From an uncultured SAR86 cluster bacterium (GTDB lineage Bacteria; Pseudomonadota; Gammaproteobacteria; Magnimaribacterales; AG-339-G14): 64,000 nt of DNA. Location of the stretch: contig CACAWS010000001.1 in the NCBI GenBank assembly GCA_902536295.1, positions 163,975 to 227,974 of the forward strand. The letters run 5' to 3'. This document shows positions 54,579-64,000 of the stretch, piece after piece. The notes under the pieces were generated by a model. The model ran no database searches. It saw nothing but the letters and a program-made list of their open reading frames with translations, and had not been told where the DNA came from. The stretch's first letter is position 1, and each line of letters opens with the position of its first letter. The translations under genes and the position numbers were made by a program.

Positions 54579-55783
54579 AAAGTGAGGCCTTCGACTTTTG
54601 CTACATTTGCCATGTCTTTATCACCCCTACCTGACAAATTAACAACTATAATTTCTTCTTCATCTAGTTTAGGAGCAATTTTTTTTGCGTAAGCAAGTGC
54701 ATGAGCAGTTTCTAAAGCAGGCATAATTCCTTCAGTTTTAGTTAAATCGTGAAAGCTATCTAAAGCTTCTTCATCAGTAGCTGAATTGTATTCAACTCTC
54801 CCTGAATCTTTTAAATATGAATGCTCAGGACCAACTCCAGGATAATCTAAGCCTGCGGATACCGATTGAGTAGAAAGAATTTGACCGGATTTATCTTGCA
54901 TTAAGTATGTTTTCATACCATGTAAAACTCCTATACTTCCATCGCTGAGTGGAGCAGCATGTTTTCCAGTTTCAATTCCAGAGCCACCCGCTTCAACTCC
55001 AATTAAATCCACTGAATTATCTTTTAAAAATGGATAAAAAATACCCATCGCATTTGATCCGCCTCCTACACAAGCAATTATTTTGTCGGGGAATCTTCCA
55101 AATAAAGCTCTAGATTGTTCTTTTAATTCAACTCCAACAACAGAGTTAAAATCTCTAACAATTTTTGGATAAGGATGAGGCCCTGCCACGCTTCCTATAA
55201 TATAATGAGTGTCATCAACATTTGTCACCCAATCTCTCATTGCTTCATTCATAGCATCTTTTAATGTTTTTGTTCCTGAAGTCACAGGATAAACTTCAGC
55301 TCCTAATAATTTCATTCTGTAAACATTGGGAGATTGTCTTTCTATATCTTCTTCGCCCATAAAAATGATGCATTCAAGACCATGTCTTGCAGCAACGGCT
55401 GCAGTTGCCACGCCATGTTGTCCGGCTCCGGTTTCGGCAATAATTCTTTTTTTACCCATGTGTTTTGCTAACAAAACTTGTCCAACAGTGTTATTGATCT
55501 TATGGGCTCCTGTATGATTTAAATCTTCCCTTTTTAAATAAATTTGTGCGCCCGCAAGCTTTTCTGTCCATCTTTTAGCAAAATATAAGGGAGATGGACG
55601 GCCAACGAAATTATTTAGGTCTTCTGTTATTTCATTCTTAAACTCTTCATTGCCTTTTAGATTTTCATAAGTATTTTCTAACTCTTCTAAAGCTGACATG
55701 AGTGTCTCAGAAACATATTTGCCGCCAAATTCTCCATACCTACCCGCATCATCTGGAAAATTATAATTTTCTTTATCTTTCAT
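54575..55783 (-). CDS. trpB: Tryptophan synthase beta chain
   Basis: TrpB (402 residues) joins indole and serine to tryptophan using PLP. The PLP lysine is in [10 protein letters not shown] (about residue 94), with [20 protein letters not shown] (phosphate loop) and the C-terminal NLSGRGDKD. It is in a trpF-trpB-trpA unit; the other trp genes are not in this window. Confidence 0.98.
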   Translation of the reverse strand: MKDKENYNFPDDAGRYGEFGGKYVSETLMSALEELENTYENLKGNEEFKNEITEDLNNFVGRPSPLYFAKRWTEKLAGAQIYLKREDLNHTGAHKINNTVGQVLLAKHMGKKRIIAETGAGQHGVATAAVAARHGLECIIFMGEEDIERQSPNVYRMKLLGAEVYPVTSGTKTLKDAMNEAMRDWVTNVDDTHYIIGSVAGPHPYPKIVRDFNSVVGVELKEQSRALFGRFPDKIIACVGGGSNAMGIFYPFLKDNSVDLIGVEAGGSGIETGKHAAPLSDGSIGVLHGMKTYLMQDKSGQILSTQSVSAGLDYPGVGPEHSYLKDSGRVEYNSATDEEALDSFHDLTKTEGIMPALETAHALAYAKKIAPKLDEEEIIVVNLSGRGDKDMANVAKVEGLTL

Positions 55784-56405
55784 AGTTTTTTATCAGTTCT
55801 ATAAATTCTTTCATTATTAAAGGGTCTTTTACACCTTTTTTTGATTCAACTCCACTACATACATCAACTCCGAATGGAATAAAATAATCTAATAGCGATA
55901 AGATATTATTGGAATTTAATCCTCCTGCAATAATTAAATTACTCAAATTAACAGGAATTTTTTTCCAATCAAATATTTTGCCTGTGCCACCATGTAAATC
56001 TTCTGTTCCAGAGTCTAAAAGAAAATAATCAGCTGAAATGTACTCTTTAGTTGTATCCACGATATTTATAAATTCTTTTTGATTTATAGATTTGATAAAT
56101 GGCCTGTCAAACTGCTTACAAAACTTTAGTGATTCATTACCATGAAACTGAAGTATGCTGTTTGGAAATATATCTATAAACCTGAAAACCTCTTGAACAT
56201 CAGGATCAACAAAAACAGGAACAATCAATATATTGTCATCTAAGTTTTCTTTAATATCAATTAAACCTGACTCATCGACATACCTTGGACTTTGCTCATA
56301 TTGGTTTAAGCCAATTGCGTCTGCACCAAACTCAGCAGCTAAGTTAGCATCATTGCTACTAGTAATCCCGCAGATTTTAACAAAAATATTCATTTTATTA
56401 GTCAA
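55773..56405 (-). CDS. trpF: Phosphoribosylanthranilate isomerase
   Basis: TrpF (210 residues) isomerises PRA to CdRP. It has the catalytic Cys in [12 protein letters not shown], the strand [19 protein letters not shown] with the catalytic Asp, and the phosphate segments [11 protein letters not shown] and [10 protein letters not shown]. It is between truA and trpB, overlapping both (4 and 11 bases), and is separate from trpC, as in most gammaproteobacteria outside the enterics. Confidence 0.96.
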   Translation of the reverse strand: MTNKMNIFVKICGITSSNDANLAAEFGADAIGLNQYEQSPRYVDESGLIDIKENLDDNILIVPVFVDPDVQEVFRFIDIFPNSILQFHGNESLKFCKQFDRPFIKSINQKEFINIVDTTKEYISADYFLLDSGTEDLHGGTGKIFDWKKIPVNLSNLIIAGGLNSNNILSLLDYFIPFGVDVCSGVESKKGVKDPLIMKEFIELIKNYER

Positions 56406-57199
56406 GTTGGAAGTATTTGATACTTAAGTGGGGGTTTATTAATTTTGAATTCTGACGGATATTCAGGTCCAATAAAATATAACCCATATGCAGATATTGT
56501 TTTTCCAGAAAGATTTCTGTCACGTCCATCGACTATAGTTTTCATTAGAAGAGGACTTTTTTCTTCTATTCCAAATTCTAGAAGAGTTCCAACGATAATT
56601 CTCACCATATTCAATAAAAAAGCGTTAGCTGAAATCTCAAAACAAATTAAATTTTTTCTTTTAGAAATATTAATTTCATAAATCTCTCTCATAGGAGATT
56701 TAGATTGGCACCCTGATGATCTAAAACTTGTAAAATCTTTTTCTCCAATTAAATATTTCGAAGAATCTCTCATAATTTCTATATCTATTTTATCTTTTAT
56801 ATGAACAGTTTTATTTTTATAAAATACAGAAGTATTTTGTGCATTTAAAACAAAGTACTTATAAGTTCGCTTAAATGCTGAAAATCTTGCGTGAAAGGTT
56901 TCTGGCACTTTTTTAATCCAAATAAATCTTATATCGTCCGGCAACACTGAATTACATCCCTCCATCCAAGCTTTTAAAGATCTTTTTTTATCGGATTCAA
57001 AATGAATTACTTGTGATAAGGCATTTACACCTGAATCAGTTCTTCCAGCGCAGATTGACTTAATTTCAGAATCAGCTATTTTCGATAGAGCTCCATCAAT
57101 CTTAAATTGTATAGTTTCGCTTGTTGATTTTTGAGTTTGCCAACCCTTATAATTTTTTCCAAAATATTCTATTCCGGCAGCATAACGATTAAGCTTCAT
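56402..57199 (-). CDS. truA: tRNA pseudouridine(38-40) synthase TruA
   Basis: TruA (265 residues) makes pseudouridine at positions 38-40 of tRNA anticodon arms. The catalytic Asp is in ICAGRTDSGVNALSQ (about 53). Also visible are the start GIEYFGKNYKGWQ, ARFSAFKRTYKYFV and LLNMVRIIVGTLLE. It begins at the last base of fimV. The fimV-truA-trpF order is typical of gammaproteobacteria. Confidence 0.97.
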   Translation of the reverse strand: MKLNRYAAGIEYFGKNYKGWQTQKSTSETIQFKIDGALSKIADSEIKSICAGRTDSGVNALSQVIHFESDKKRSLKAWMEGCNSVLPDDIRFIWIKKVPETFHARFSAFKRTYKYFVLNAQNTSVFYKNKTVHIKDKIDIEIMRDSSKYLIGEKDFTSFRSSGCQSKSPMREIYEINISKRKNLICFEISANAFLLNMVRIIVGTLLEFGIEEKSPLLMKTIVDGRDRNLSGKTISAYGLYFIGPEYPSEFKINKPPLKYQILPT

Positions 57200-58167
57200 T
57201 AAAAACTTTTTAATAAATTTTTAGCTTGATTGATAACTCCTTCATCTTCAGCGTTTTCAATTATTTCTTCAATCAATTGCTTTGCCTGATCGAAATCTTT
57301 CATTTCTATGTACATAGTCGCCAGATTAAGCCTTGCTTCGTAAGGGTCTCCAATCTCTTCATATTCCTCTTCTAAATTCTCTTTATTCTGTGTAACTTCC
57401 TTGATGTCAGACGGAGCACTTCTAAAGTATAAAATTCCTAGGAAAACTAAAAATATAAACAAACCAATTATTAAGGTTAGCTGATAATCAATTGAGGAAA
57501 CTGGTTCAATATCCTGAAAATTCTCTTGTAAAGCCTCTGAAGAATTAGAAACAATATTTATATAGTTGTCTTCCACCAATTCTTCAGCCATTGCAGAAAA
57601 ACTAGAAGTCTCTTCCACCGATTCCTCTACTATCTCAGGAATAAGCAAAGTTTCTTCCTTTGATTCCTCTGATATTTCAGAAACTATGGAAGCTTCTGTT
57701 AAATTCTCTTCGACTGTATTAGATATTTCAGGAAGAGCTTCTGACGCGTCTTTTTCAACTAAGAAATAGTCATCATTTTCAATTATTTCTACCAAAGAAG
57801 TTTCTGGTTCAGTTAATACAAGAACATTTTCTAATAGTGCAAAGTCCGTATACTGATTTCCAGCAGAAGAGTTTTGTTCTGCAACGTCCCTTACAGATTG
57901 CTGCTTATCATAGATGCTCAATAAATATAAATCAGGAGTTCTTAATAATTTATCTTTTTTTAAAAAATTAATATTTTCTTCTTTAAACGAATCAGGATTA
58001 AGATCCTGCATTGCTATCATAATTTGATATAAGGAAAACTCAGGATTATCTTTTTTTACCTCAATAGCAATAGACCACAGATTATCAAAAACATTTGTGG
58101 AATAATATATGTTTGCATATAGCAAATTTGGAATAAAAAAAATAATTAAAGCAATAAGTCTTAACAT
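57199..58167 (-). CDS. fimV: Short FimV/HubP-like polar scaffold protein
   Basis: The 322-residue protein has a signal peptide (1-18), a FimV N-terminal-like periplasmic domain (NLWSIAIEVKKDNPEFSLYQ, MIAMQDLNPDSF, NFLKKDKLL), an acidic Ser/Glu-rich region with three to four repeats, one membrane span (about 226-246) and a C-terminal TPR-like FimV motif (EARLNLATMYIEMKDFDQAK). FimV/HubP organises cell poles and type IV pili. This version is well under half the usual length and I see no LysM motif before the span. Its place before truA supports the call. Confidence 0.8.
   Translation of the reverse strand: MLRLIALIIFFIPNLLYANIYYSTNVFDNLWSIAIEVKKDNPEFSLYQIMIAMQDLNPDSFKEENINFLKKDKLLRTPDLYLLSIYDKQQSVRDVAEQNSSAGNQYTDFALLENVLVLTEPETSLVEIIENDDYFLVEKDASEALPEISNTVEENLTEASIVSEISEESKEETLLIPEIVEESVEETSSFSAMAEELVEDNYINIVSNSSEALQENFQDIEPVSSIDYQLTLIIGLFIFLVFLGILYFRSAPSDIKEVTQNKENLEEEYEEIGDPYEARLNLATMYIEMKDFDQAKQLIEEIIENAEDEGVINQAKNLLKSF
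57566..57733 (-). repeat. Imperfect 42-bp tandem repeat inside fimV
   Basis: About four units of 42 bp begin near 57567, 57608, 57650 and 57692 (plus-strand coordinates). Units 2 and 3 share gt-tctcttcc-style starts, gattcctct and atctcag/atttcag. In protein they read as 14-residue acidic repeats: SEISEESKEETLLI, PEIVEESVEETSSF, SAMAEELVEDNYIN, with an older fourth copy. The unit is a multiple of three, so gain or loss keeps the frame. It lies in the periplasmic linker. Confidence 0.7.
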
Positions 58168-58170
58168 AAT

Positions 58171-59181
58171 TTATTCGTCTAAAATTTTTTCCATAATTTG
58201 TAAGCTATTTAATGCTGCGCCTTTTCTTAGATTATCAGCTACTACCCAAATATTTACTCGATCTTCCTCCCATAAATCAGCTCTAACTCGACCTACGGAA
58301 ACAGGATTTTTACCTTCAGCATGTTCAACAGGGTTAGGAGATAAAAAATTCTCATTTGAATATTTATCTAGTCCAGGTTGAGAATCTAAAACTTCATTAA
58401 GTTTAGGTAAATCAACTTTTTTATTAGTTTTTACATGAGCAGCAATCGAATGTCCATAAATTACTGGAACTCTTACCGAGGTTGCAGAGATACTTATATT
58501 TTTATCAAGAATTTTTTTTGTCTCAAATGAAATTTTCATTTCTTCATCAGTGTAATTATTTTCCTCTAAATTTCCTGCTGCTATAACATTAAATGCAATT
58601 TGGGCTCCATAGACGTCTCTAGAAATTTGTTCACCGTTTAACGAACTCTTTGTTTGATTGATTAATTCTTCGATCGCATTTTGACCAGATCCACTCACGG
58701 CCTGAAAAGTTACCACATCAACTCTAGAAATTTCAAATAAATCATGAATTGGCTTTAAAGCTACTAACAGTTGAGCGGTGGAGCAATTAGGATTTGAAAT
58801 TATTGCAGGTAGATTTATTTGATCCAAAATATTTCCATTAACTTCTGGAATGATTAGGGGTATGTTTTCATCCTTCCTAAATTTAGAAGAGTTGTCTATA
58901 ACTGTACATCCTTGTTCTTTTGCTTTCGGAGCAAATTCTCCGGAAATATTTGCTCCTGCAGAAAAAAAAGCTATATCAGCTCTTTTAAAGTCAAAAGTAG
59001 CTAAATCTTCAACTATAAATTCTTGATTGCCGCAAGAAATTTTTTTTCCTTCTGATTTTTTACTTGCCAACAAATAAAGATCTTTTTCACCGGGAAAATT
59101 ATCATTTAGAAGATCTAAAAAAACCCTTCCTACAGCGCCAGTTGCTCCTACAATAGCAATTTTTTTACTTAAGATTTTCAA
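58171..59181 (-). CDS. asd: Aspartate-semialdehyde dehydrogenase
   Basis: Asd (336 residues) reduces aspartyl phosphate for lysine, threonine, methionine and cell-wall DAP. NADP loop IVGATGAVGRVFL, catalytic Cys in ISNPNCSTAQL, and the His in VIYGHSIAAHV are present. It shares 17 bases with leuB. leuB-asd-fimV-truA is a known gammaproteobacterial order. It works with LysC from 30165. Confidence 0.97.
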   Translation of the reverse strand: MKILSKKIAIVGATGAVGRVFLDLLNDNFPGEKDLYLLASKKSEGKKISCGNQEFIVEDLATFDFKRADIAFFSAGANISGEFAPKAKEQGCTVIDNSSKFRKDENIPLIIPEVNGNILDQINLPAIISNPNCSTAQLLVALKPIHDLFEISRVDVVTFQAVSGSGQNAIEELINQTKSSLNGEQISRDVYGAQIAFNVIAAGNLEENNYTDEEMKISFETKKILDKNISISATSVRVPVIYGHSIAAHVKTNKKVDLPKLNEVLDSQPGLDKYSNENFLSPNPVEHAEGKNPVSVGRVRADLWEEDRVNIWVVADNLRKGAALNSLQIMEKILDE

Positions 59182-60232
59182 TTATCAAATCTCCCATACC
59201 TGAAGTTGAAACAATTTTTGAGTTTTCATTTGCTATATCTTGTGTAGCGAATCCCTCCGAAAGAACCTTTTTAACTGTTTCCTCAATTTTTGTAGAAATT
59301 AGTTCATCGAAAAAAGAATATTTAAACATCATAGCAATAGACAATATTGCAGCTAGAGGGTTCGCAATTGCTTTTCCTGCAATATCTGGAGCCGTTCCAT
59401 GAACAGGCTCATATAAACCTTTTGAATTTTGATCTAGAGAGGCTGAAGGTAGCATTCCAATTGATCCCGATAAAATTGAACTTATATCTGAAAGAATATC
59501 GCCAAAAAGATTTGAAGACAAAATTACATCAAATTGCTTTGGAGCTTGAACCAGTTGCATGGCTGCGTTATCAACTAACATATGAGATAGTTTCACTTCA
59601 GGATATTTTTTAGAAATCTTATTTACAATCCCCCTCCAAAACTCTGAAACTTCTAAAACATTTGCTTTATCTACAGAACATAATTTTTTATCTCTTTTCA
59701 TAGCGCTTTGGAAAGCAACCTCAGCAATTCTCTCGACTTCACTAGTTGAATAAACCATTGTGTTAAAAGCTATATCATTTTTTATTTCTCTTGGAGTTCC
59801 AAAGTAAATTCCACCTGTCAATTCTCTAACAATTAGTATATTCAAACCTTCTATCGCTTCCTTTTTCAATGATGAAGAATCTTCAAGACCAGGAAAAGCC
59901 ATAGATGGTCTTAAATTTGCAAATAAATCAAGTTCGGATCTAATTCTTAATAATCCTTTTTCCGGTTTATTTGCAGGTTCTAAGCTATCCCACTTTGGAC
60001 CTCCGACACCTCCTAAGAATATTGCATCTACTTTTTTTGCCACATCAATTGTAGAGTCGGATATTGGCGCTCCTTCTTTATCTATAGCTATCCCTCCTAT
60101 GAGACGATTATGAATTTCTAGGTCAAAATTATATTGTTGAGAAATATGCTCTAATACTTTTTCAGCTTCCGCACTAACCTCTGGACCAATACCATCACCG
60201 GGAAGGAATAAGATTTGCTTTGCTTTAGTCAT
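59165..60232 (-). CDS. leuB: 3-isopropylmalate dehydrogenase
   Basis: LeuB (355 residues) oxidises and decarboxylates 3-isopropylmalate in leucine synthesis. It has LPGDGIGPEVSAEAEKVL, substrate residues in LLRIRSELDLFANLRP, VRELTGGIYFG, and metal-binding Asp in NLFGDILSDISSIL and EPVHGTAPDIAGK. It overlaps leuD by 8 bases. Confidence 0.98.
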   Translation of the reverse strand: MTKAKQILFLPGDGIGPEVSAEAEKVLEHISQQYNFDLEIHNRLIGGIAIDKEGAPISDSTIDVAKKVDAIFLGGVGGPKWDSLEPANKPEKGLLRIRSELDLFANLRPSMAFPGLEDSSSLKKEAIEGLNILIVRELTGGIYFGTPREIKNDIAFNTMVYSTSEVERIAEVAFQSAMKRDKKLCSVDKANVLEVSEFWRGIVNKISKKYPEVKLSHMLVDNAAMQLVQAPKQFDVILSSNLFGDILSDISSILSGSIGMLPSASLDQNSKGLYEPVHGTAPDIAGKAIANPLAAILSIAMMFKYSFFDELISTKIEETVKKVLSEGFATQDIANENSKIVSTSGMGDLIIENLK

Positions 60233-60866
60233 TTAAGATCCATGGCCTTAGTTTCTTTATTTTATTTTCATAATTAGTGATCTCGGATTCATATTTCAAA
60301 CTAAACCCAATATCGTCTAAACCCTCCAATAAACAATTCTTTCTAAAATCGTCTATATCAAAATTTATAGATTTAATATTGGGGATTTTTATTTTTTGGT
60401 TAATTAAGTCTATTTCAATTTGTTTTTGAAAATTTTCTTTTTGTTCTTTAAATATTTCATTCAAAGATTCTTGGGAAACTTTAATTGCCAACACTCCATT
60501 TTTGAAACAGTTATTAAAAAAAATATCTCCAAATGAGGAAGCAATAACAACGTTAATTCCAAAATCTTTCAAAGCCCAAACAGCGTGTTCTCGACTTGAG
60601 CCACAACCAAAATTTTCATCTGCAATAAGTACATTTATTCCTTCATAATCTGATTTATTCAAAACAAAATCTGGATTTATTTCTCTATCGGCAAGCTTTT
60701 TACCAAGATAACCCTCGTCGTTATATCTCCAAGCATCAAACAAATATGGTCCTAAACCTTTTTTTGTAATAGATTTTAAAAACTGCTTTGGAATAATCTG
60801 ATCAGTGTCAATATTAGCTTTTTCCAAGCAAGCAAACTCTCCAGAATATAGATTAGAGTTCTTCAT
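60225..60866 (-). CDS. leuD: 3-isopropylmalate dehydratase small subunit
   Basis: LeuD (213 residues) is the swivel subunit that closes the isopropylmalate isomerase active site with LeuC. NIDTDQIIPKQFLKS, FGCGSSREHAVWAL and NNCFKNGVLAI are typical. It begins at the last base of leuC. Confidence 0.97.
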   Translation of the reverse strand: MKNSNLYSGEFACLEKANIDTDQIIPKQFLKSITKKGLGPYLFDAWRYNDEGYLGKKLADREINPDFVLNKSDYEGINVLIADENFGCGSSREHAVWALKDFGINVVIASSFGDIFFNNCFKNGVLAIKVSQESLNEIFKEQKENFQKQIEIDLINQKIKIPNIKSINFDIDDFRKNCLLEGLDDIGFSLKYESEITNYENKIKKLRPWILND

Positions 60867-62263
60867 TAAATTTCTCTCACATCCATGAACTTGCCTTCTA
60901 AAGAAGCTGCTGCGGCCATTATAGGACTTACTAAATGAGTACGGCCTTTATAACCTTGTCTGCCTTCAAAGTTTCTATTAGAGGTTGAAGCGCATCTTTC
61001 ATACTCATTGAGCTGATCGGGATTCATGCCTAGGCACATAGAACATCCTGCATCTCTCCATTCAAAACCTGCGCTTTTAAAAATTTCGTCTAAACCTTCA
61101 GATTCTGCTTGTTTTTTAACAAGACCAGAGCCAGGAACAACAATGGCTCTTTTGATCCTATTCGATATTTTATTTCCAATTAAGATTTTTGAAGCAGCTC
61201 TTAAATCTTCAATCCTAGAATTAGTACATGAACCAATAAATATCTGATCAACTTCAATATCTTTAATTTTGGTGCCAGGTTTAAGCCCCATATAATCTAA
61301 AGCAGACTTTATTGTTTTGTCATCTTTTCTAGTTTCTGGTACACAATCTTCTATATGTGCAACCATTTCAGGAGAAGTTCCCCATGTAACTTGTGGAAGA
61401 ATTTCACTGGCTTCAAAAGAATAAGTAGCATTGAAGATTGCGTCTGGATCGGTTTTTAAAGATGCCCAATACTTTACCGCTTTATCAAAATCAGAGCCTT
61501 TTGGGCTAAAGGGTCTATTAGCCACGTAATCAAAAGTTTTTTCATCTGGCGCCACCATGCCTGCTCTCGCACCAGCTTCGATAGCCATGTTGCATAGAGT
61601 CATTCTCCCTTCCATGGTTAAGTTTTCTATAGCGCTGCCTGCGTATTCAATTACATGCTCAGTTCCTCCTGCGGTTCCAATTTTTCCAATTATGAACATT
61701 GTTAAGTCTTTTGCAGTCACTCCTTTTTGCAACTGCCCATTAATTTCTATGAGCATATTTTTTTGCTTTTGAGTTATCAAACATTGTGTAGCTAACACAT
61801 GCTCTACTTCACTGGTTCCAATTCCCATAGCTAAAGATCCGAAAGCGCCATGAGTAGAGGTATGAGAATCTCCACAGACAATAGTCATCCCCGGTAAAGT
61901 TATTCCTTGCTCAGGACCAATTACATGAACAATACCCTGTCTCTCATCACTCAACTTAAACTGATTGATGCCAAATTCGTCGCAGTTGTCATTTAAAGTG
62001 ACCACCTGAAGTTTACTTATGGGATCTTTTATTCCTTCAATGTCTTTTGATCGATCAGTAGTAGGTACATTATGATCTGGAGTTGCAACAACAGTCTTTA
62101 CTTGTCTTGGAATTAAACTATTTTGACGAAGACCATCAAAAGCTTGTGGAGACGTTACTTCGTGTATTAAATGACGATCAATATACATCAAAGTGCTGCC
62201 ATCCTCTCTTTGAGCTACGAAATGATCGTCCCAAATTTTATCGTAAAGAGTTCTCTGAGACAT
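60866..62263 (-). CDS. leuC: 3-isopropylmalate dehydratase large subunit
   Basis: LeuC (465 residues) holds the [4Fe-4S] cluster of isopropylmalate isomerase. Cluster Cys are in [13 protein letters not shown] and [14 protein letters not shown], and [14 protein letters not shown] is the substrate loop. The gene starts 5 bases after aroC. No leuA is present in the window, so the first leucine step is encoded elsewhere. Confidence 0.98.
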   Translation of the reverse strand: MSQRTLYDKIWDDHFVAQREDGSTLMYIDRHLIHEVTSPQAFDGLRQNSLIPRQVKTVVATPDHNVPTTDRSKDIEGIKDPISKLQVVTLNDNCDEFGINQFKLSDERQGIVHVIGPEQGITLPGMTIVCGDSHTSTHGAFGSLAMGIGTSEVEHVLATQCLITQKQKNMLIEINGQLQKGVTAKDLTMFIIGKIGTAGGTEHVIEYAGSAIENLTMEGRMTLCNMAIEAGARAGMVAPDEKTFDYVANRPFSPKGSDFDKAVKYWASLKTDPDAIFNATYSFEASEILPQVTWGTSPEMVAHIEDCVPETRKDDKTIKSALDYMGLKPGTKIKDIEVDQIFIGSCTNSRIEDLRAASKILIGNKISNRIKRAIVVPGSGLVKKQAESEGLDEIFKSAGFEWRDAGCSMCLGMNPDQLNEYERCASTSNRNFEGRQGYKGRTHLVSPIMAAAASLEGKFMDVREI

Positions 62264-62268
62264 GATAC

Positions 62269-63369
62269 TTAATCTTTTTCAGAGGGGATTTTATTGAACT
62301 CTTCAGGTTTGTCCTGGTTCTGAGCTCTATTTCTTAAATAATGATCAATTAAAACGATTGCAGTCATAGCTTCAACAATTGGTACTGCTCTAATGCCAAC
62401 GCATGGATCATGCCTTCCCTTAGAGACAACTTCGACTGATTCTCCTTCCTTATTAACTGATTTTCCTTTCACTAATATGCTCGAAGTTGGCTTAAGTGCA
62501 ACTTTTGCTAATAAGTTTTGGCCTGTTGATATGCCTCCGGAAATTCCTCCAGAATTATTAGACTCAAATCCGTCTGGAGAAATTTCATCTCTATTAACTG
62601 ATCCTTTGAGGCCGACAACTTCAATTCCATTACCTATTTCAACTGCTTTGACTGCATTAATACTCATCAATGCATGAGCAATGTCAGCATCTAATTTGTC
62701 AAATACCGGCTCACCTAAACCGAGTGGCATATTTGAGGCTTCAACAGAAATAGACGCTCCAATAGAGTCGCCCTCTTCTCTCAGCTCATCAATATAATTT
62801 TCCAGGGTTGCAATAAGAGATTTGTCAGGACAAAAAAAGGAATTATGATTAATAACGTCTTTATCAAAGCTATTGATCTTGTGAATGCCAATTTGGTTGA
62901 TATACCCAAAAACGTCAACATTCAATTTATCTTTTAAAAATTTTTTTGCAATAGCTCCTGCCGCAACTCGCATGGCAGTTTCTCTCGCAGATGATCTTCC
63001 CCCTCCACGATGATCTCTTATTCCATATTTTTGAATATACCCATAATCAGCATGAGAAGGTCTGTAAACATCTTTCAATTTATCGTAATCGGAACTTCTT
63101 TGATCCTTATTTTTTATTAAAAGACCGATGGGAGTGCCTGTGGTCTTGCCTTCGAAAACTCCAGATAAAATTTCTACTTTGTCGTCTTCTTTCCTTTTTG
63201 TTGTATATTCATTTGAGCCTGGCTTTCTTCGATCTAAGTCACATTGAATAATCGATTCATCAATTTCTATCCCAGGCGGACAGCCATCAATGATACAGCC
63301 CATAGCGGGGCCATGACTCTCGCCAAAGGTTGTGACAACAAAGCTTTTTCCAATACTATTTCCAGACAT
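62269..63369 (-). CDS. aroC: Chorismate synthase
   Basis: AroC (366 residues) makes chorismate from EPSP with reduced FMN. Signatures: [40 protein letters not shown] and [16 protein letters not shown]. It feeds the tryptophan genes downstream in the same run. It is the first gene of the 14-gene minus-strand unit and is divergent from a HAD-like gene with 53 bases between. Confidence 0.98.
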   Translation of the reverse strand: MSGNSIGKSFVVTTFGESHGPAMGCIIDGCPPGIEIDESIIQCDLDRRKPGSNEYTTKRKEDDKVEILSGVFEGKTTGTPIGLLIKNKDQRSSDYDKLKDVYRPSHADYGYIQKYGIRDHRGGGRSSARETAMRVAAGAIAKKFLKDKLNVDVFGYINQIGIHKINSFDKDVINHNSFFCPDKSLIATLENYIDELREEGDSIGASISVEASNMPLGLGEPVFDKLDADIAHALMSINAVKAVEIGNGIEVVGLKGSVNRDEISPDGFESNNSGGISGGISTGQNLLAKVALKPTSSILVKGKSVNKEGESVEVVSKGRHDPCVGIRAVPIVEAMTAIVLIDHYLRNRAQNQDKPEEFNKIPSEKD

Positions 63370-63388
63370 TTCTCTATAAACTACACAA

Positions 63389-63394
63389 ATTATA
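63389..63394 (-). promoter_or_regulatory. Likely -10 element for the aroC-purF run
   Basis: On the minus strand a perfect TATAAT lies 20 bases before the aroC ATG. The -35 region is weak (TTAAGT at about 18-base spacing). This is the only gap upstream of the whole run, so the main promoter should be here, though internal promoters are possible. Confidence 0.5.
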
Positions 63395-63422
63395 CGCTTT
63401 TATAAGGAATATACTTAAGTAG

Positions 63423-64000
63423 ATGGAATTTAATCAATATAGTTCAATTTTTTGGGATTTTGGTGGAGTTATTACTTCAAGTCCGTTTGAAGCCTTCAAT
63501 AATTTTGAAAAGGAAAACAAATTACCAGAAAATTTTTTAAGAAAAGTAAACTCAACAAATCCTGAAAATAACGCATGGGCTTTATTAGAACAATCAAAGA
63601 TTAACCAAGAAGAATTTGATAAGCTTTTTTTTCAAGAAAGCTCTCAACTAGGTCATGGTGTAGCTGGTTTAAAAGTTTTAAATTTACTTGAAGGAGATCT
63701 GAGAATGGGAATGGTAAGTGTTATTAGAAAACTCAATAAATTAGGTTTCACTCAAGCTTGCCTAACTAATAATTTTATTCCCAGTGATGAGAATCAACCC
63801 GACATGATTGATTTAGATAAAAAAACTGAAGTTTTTGATCTCTTTGATTTTGTTTTCGAATCTAAAGAAATTGGGTTAAGAAAACCTGATCAAGCTTTTT
63901 ACGATCATGTCATCAAAGAAGTAAATATTTCACCAAATAAAATAATATTTTTAGATGACCTGGGCATTAATTTGAAACCTGCAAAAGCTATGGGAATTAC
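63423..64000 (+). CDS. HAD-superfamily hydrolase (partial, runs off the window)
   Basis: The frame opens at ATG 63423 and stays open to the right edge (about 192 residues). It has HAD motif I FWDFGGVIT, motif II LTNN, motif III RKPD and motif IV IIFLDDLGIN, with a helical cap between I and II. The GGV after the motif I Asp is the subgroup-IA style also found in ACAD10-type and epoxide hydrolase N-terminal HAD domains. It is a phosphatase or a related enzyme; the substrate is unknown. Confidence 0.88.
   Translation, partial: MEFNQYSSIFWDFGGVITSSPFEAFNNFEKENKLPENFLRKVNSTNPENNAWALLEQSKINQEEFDKLFFQESSQLGHGVAGLKVLNLLEGDLRMGMVSVIRKLNKLGFTQACLTNNFIPSDENQPDMIDLDKKTEVFDLFDFVFESKEIGLRKPDQAFYDHVIKEVNISPNKIIFLDDLGINLKPAKAMGI

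Noticed and set aside
57566..57733. Regularly spaced repeats that might be a CRISPR array
   Set aside because: The repeats are in-frame, contiguous 42-bp coding units within fimV with no unique spacers, and there are no cas genes.

Overview
The window looks like a piece of the chromosome of a streamlined, AT-rich marine gammaproteobacterium; a SAR86-like lineage is my inference, not something I could test. The gammaproteobacterial assignment rests on gene order: smc-zipA-ligA, cysS/ppiB-lpxH, alaS-lysC followed by tRNA-Ser, and fimV-truA-trpF-trpBA-accD-folC-cvpA-purF, together with AcnB, ZipA and LpxH. Genes are packed very tightly. Most junctions are 4-bp overlaps or gaps of a few bases, several convergent genes overlap at their stop codons, and no stretch of 300 bases lacks a gene. 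I saw no rRNA, IS element, prophage or CRISPR array.

Layout. 1-3664: the end of a VOC-family gene, tRNA-Leu, a membrane coiled-coil protein and two paired acyl-CoA dehydrogenases. 3657-15310 (minus strand): a lytic-transglycosylase lipoprotein, ligA, zipA, smc and a complete cytochrome c maturation operon ccmABCDEFGHI, including a 46-residue ccmD. 15361-20282: a HisI-like gene, tRNA-Arg, three small proteins that look like alpha/beta-barrel (ABM/DUF1330-like) folds, one of them split by a frameshift at an A9 run, then a parallel beta-helix protein and an SO2930-type diheme cytochrome c, which would depend on the Ccm system. 20361-27159: metY behind a SAM-II riboswitch with a terminator, then a plus-strand lipid/acyl-CoA run (crotonase, acyl-CoA carboxylase beta, aldehyde dehydrogenase, a glycosyltransferase, a TetR regulator). 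27166-35762: an aminotransferase, tRNA-Ser, a GMC oxidoreductase, lysC, alaS, a dienelactone hydrolase, a gamma-carbonic anhydrase and a Nudix hydrolase. 35822-49721: a second Nudix hydrolase, purL, uvrB, tRNA-Asn, a PD-(D/E)XK nuclease, a Ca/Na antiporter, cysS, ppiB, lpxH, a DUF1289 protein and acnB. 49718-63369: one continuous 14-gene minus-strand run, aroC-leuCDB-asd-fimV-truA-trpFBA-accD-folC-cvpA-purF. The window ends inside a HAD-family hydrolase.

The most unusual observations are: an 810-residue SMC protein with ATPase head motifs but no recognisable hinge; a LigA whose zinc finger has lost two of its four cysteines in register; a TrpA with Glu in place of catalytic Asp60; the SAM-II aptamer whose conserved core is also one arm of an apparent antiterminator; and the frameshifted duplicated-domain gene beside two other proteins that may share its fold. 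I did not find a clear new multi-gene defence or mobile system.
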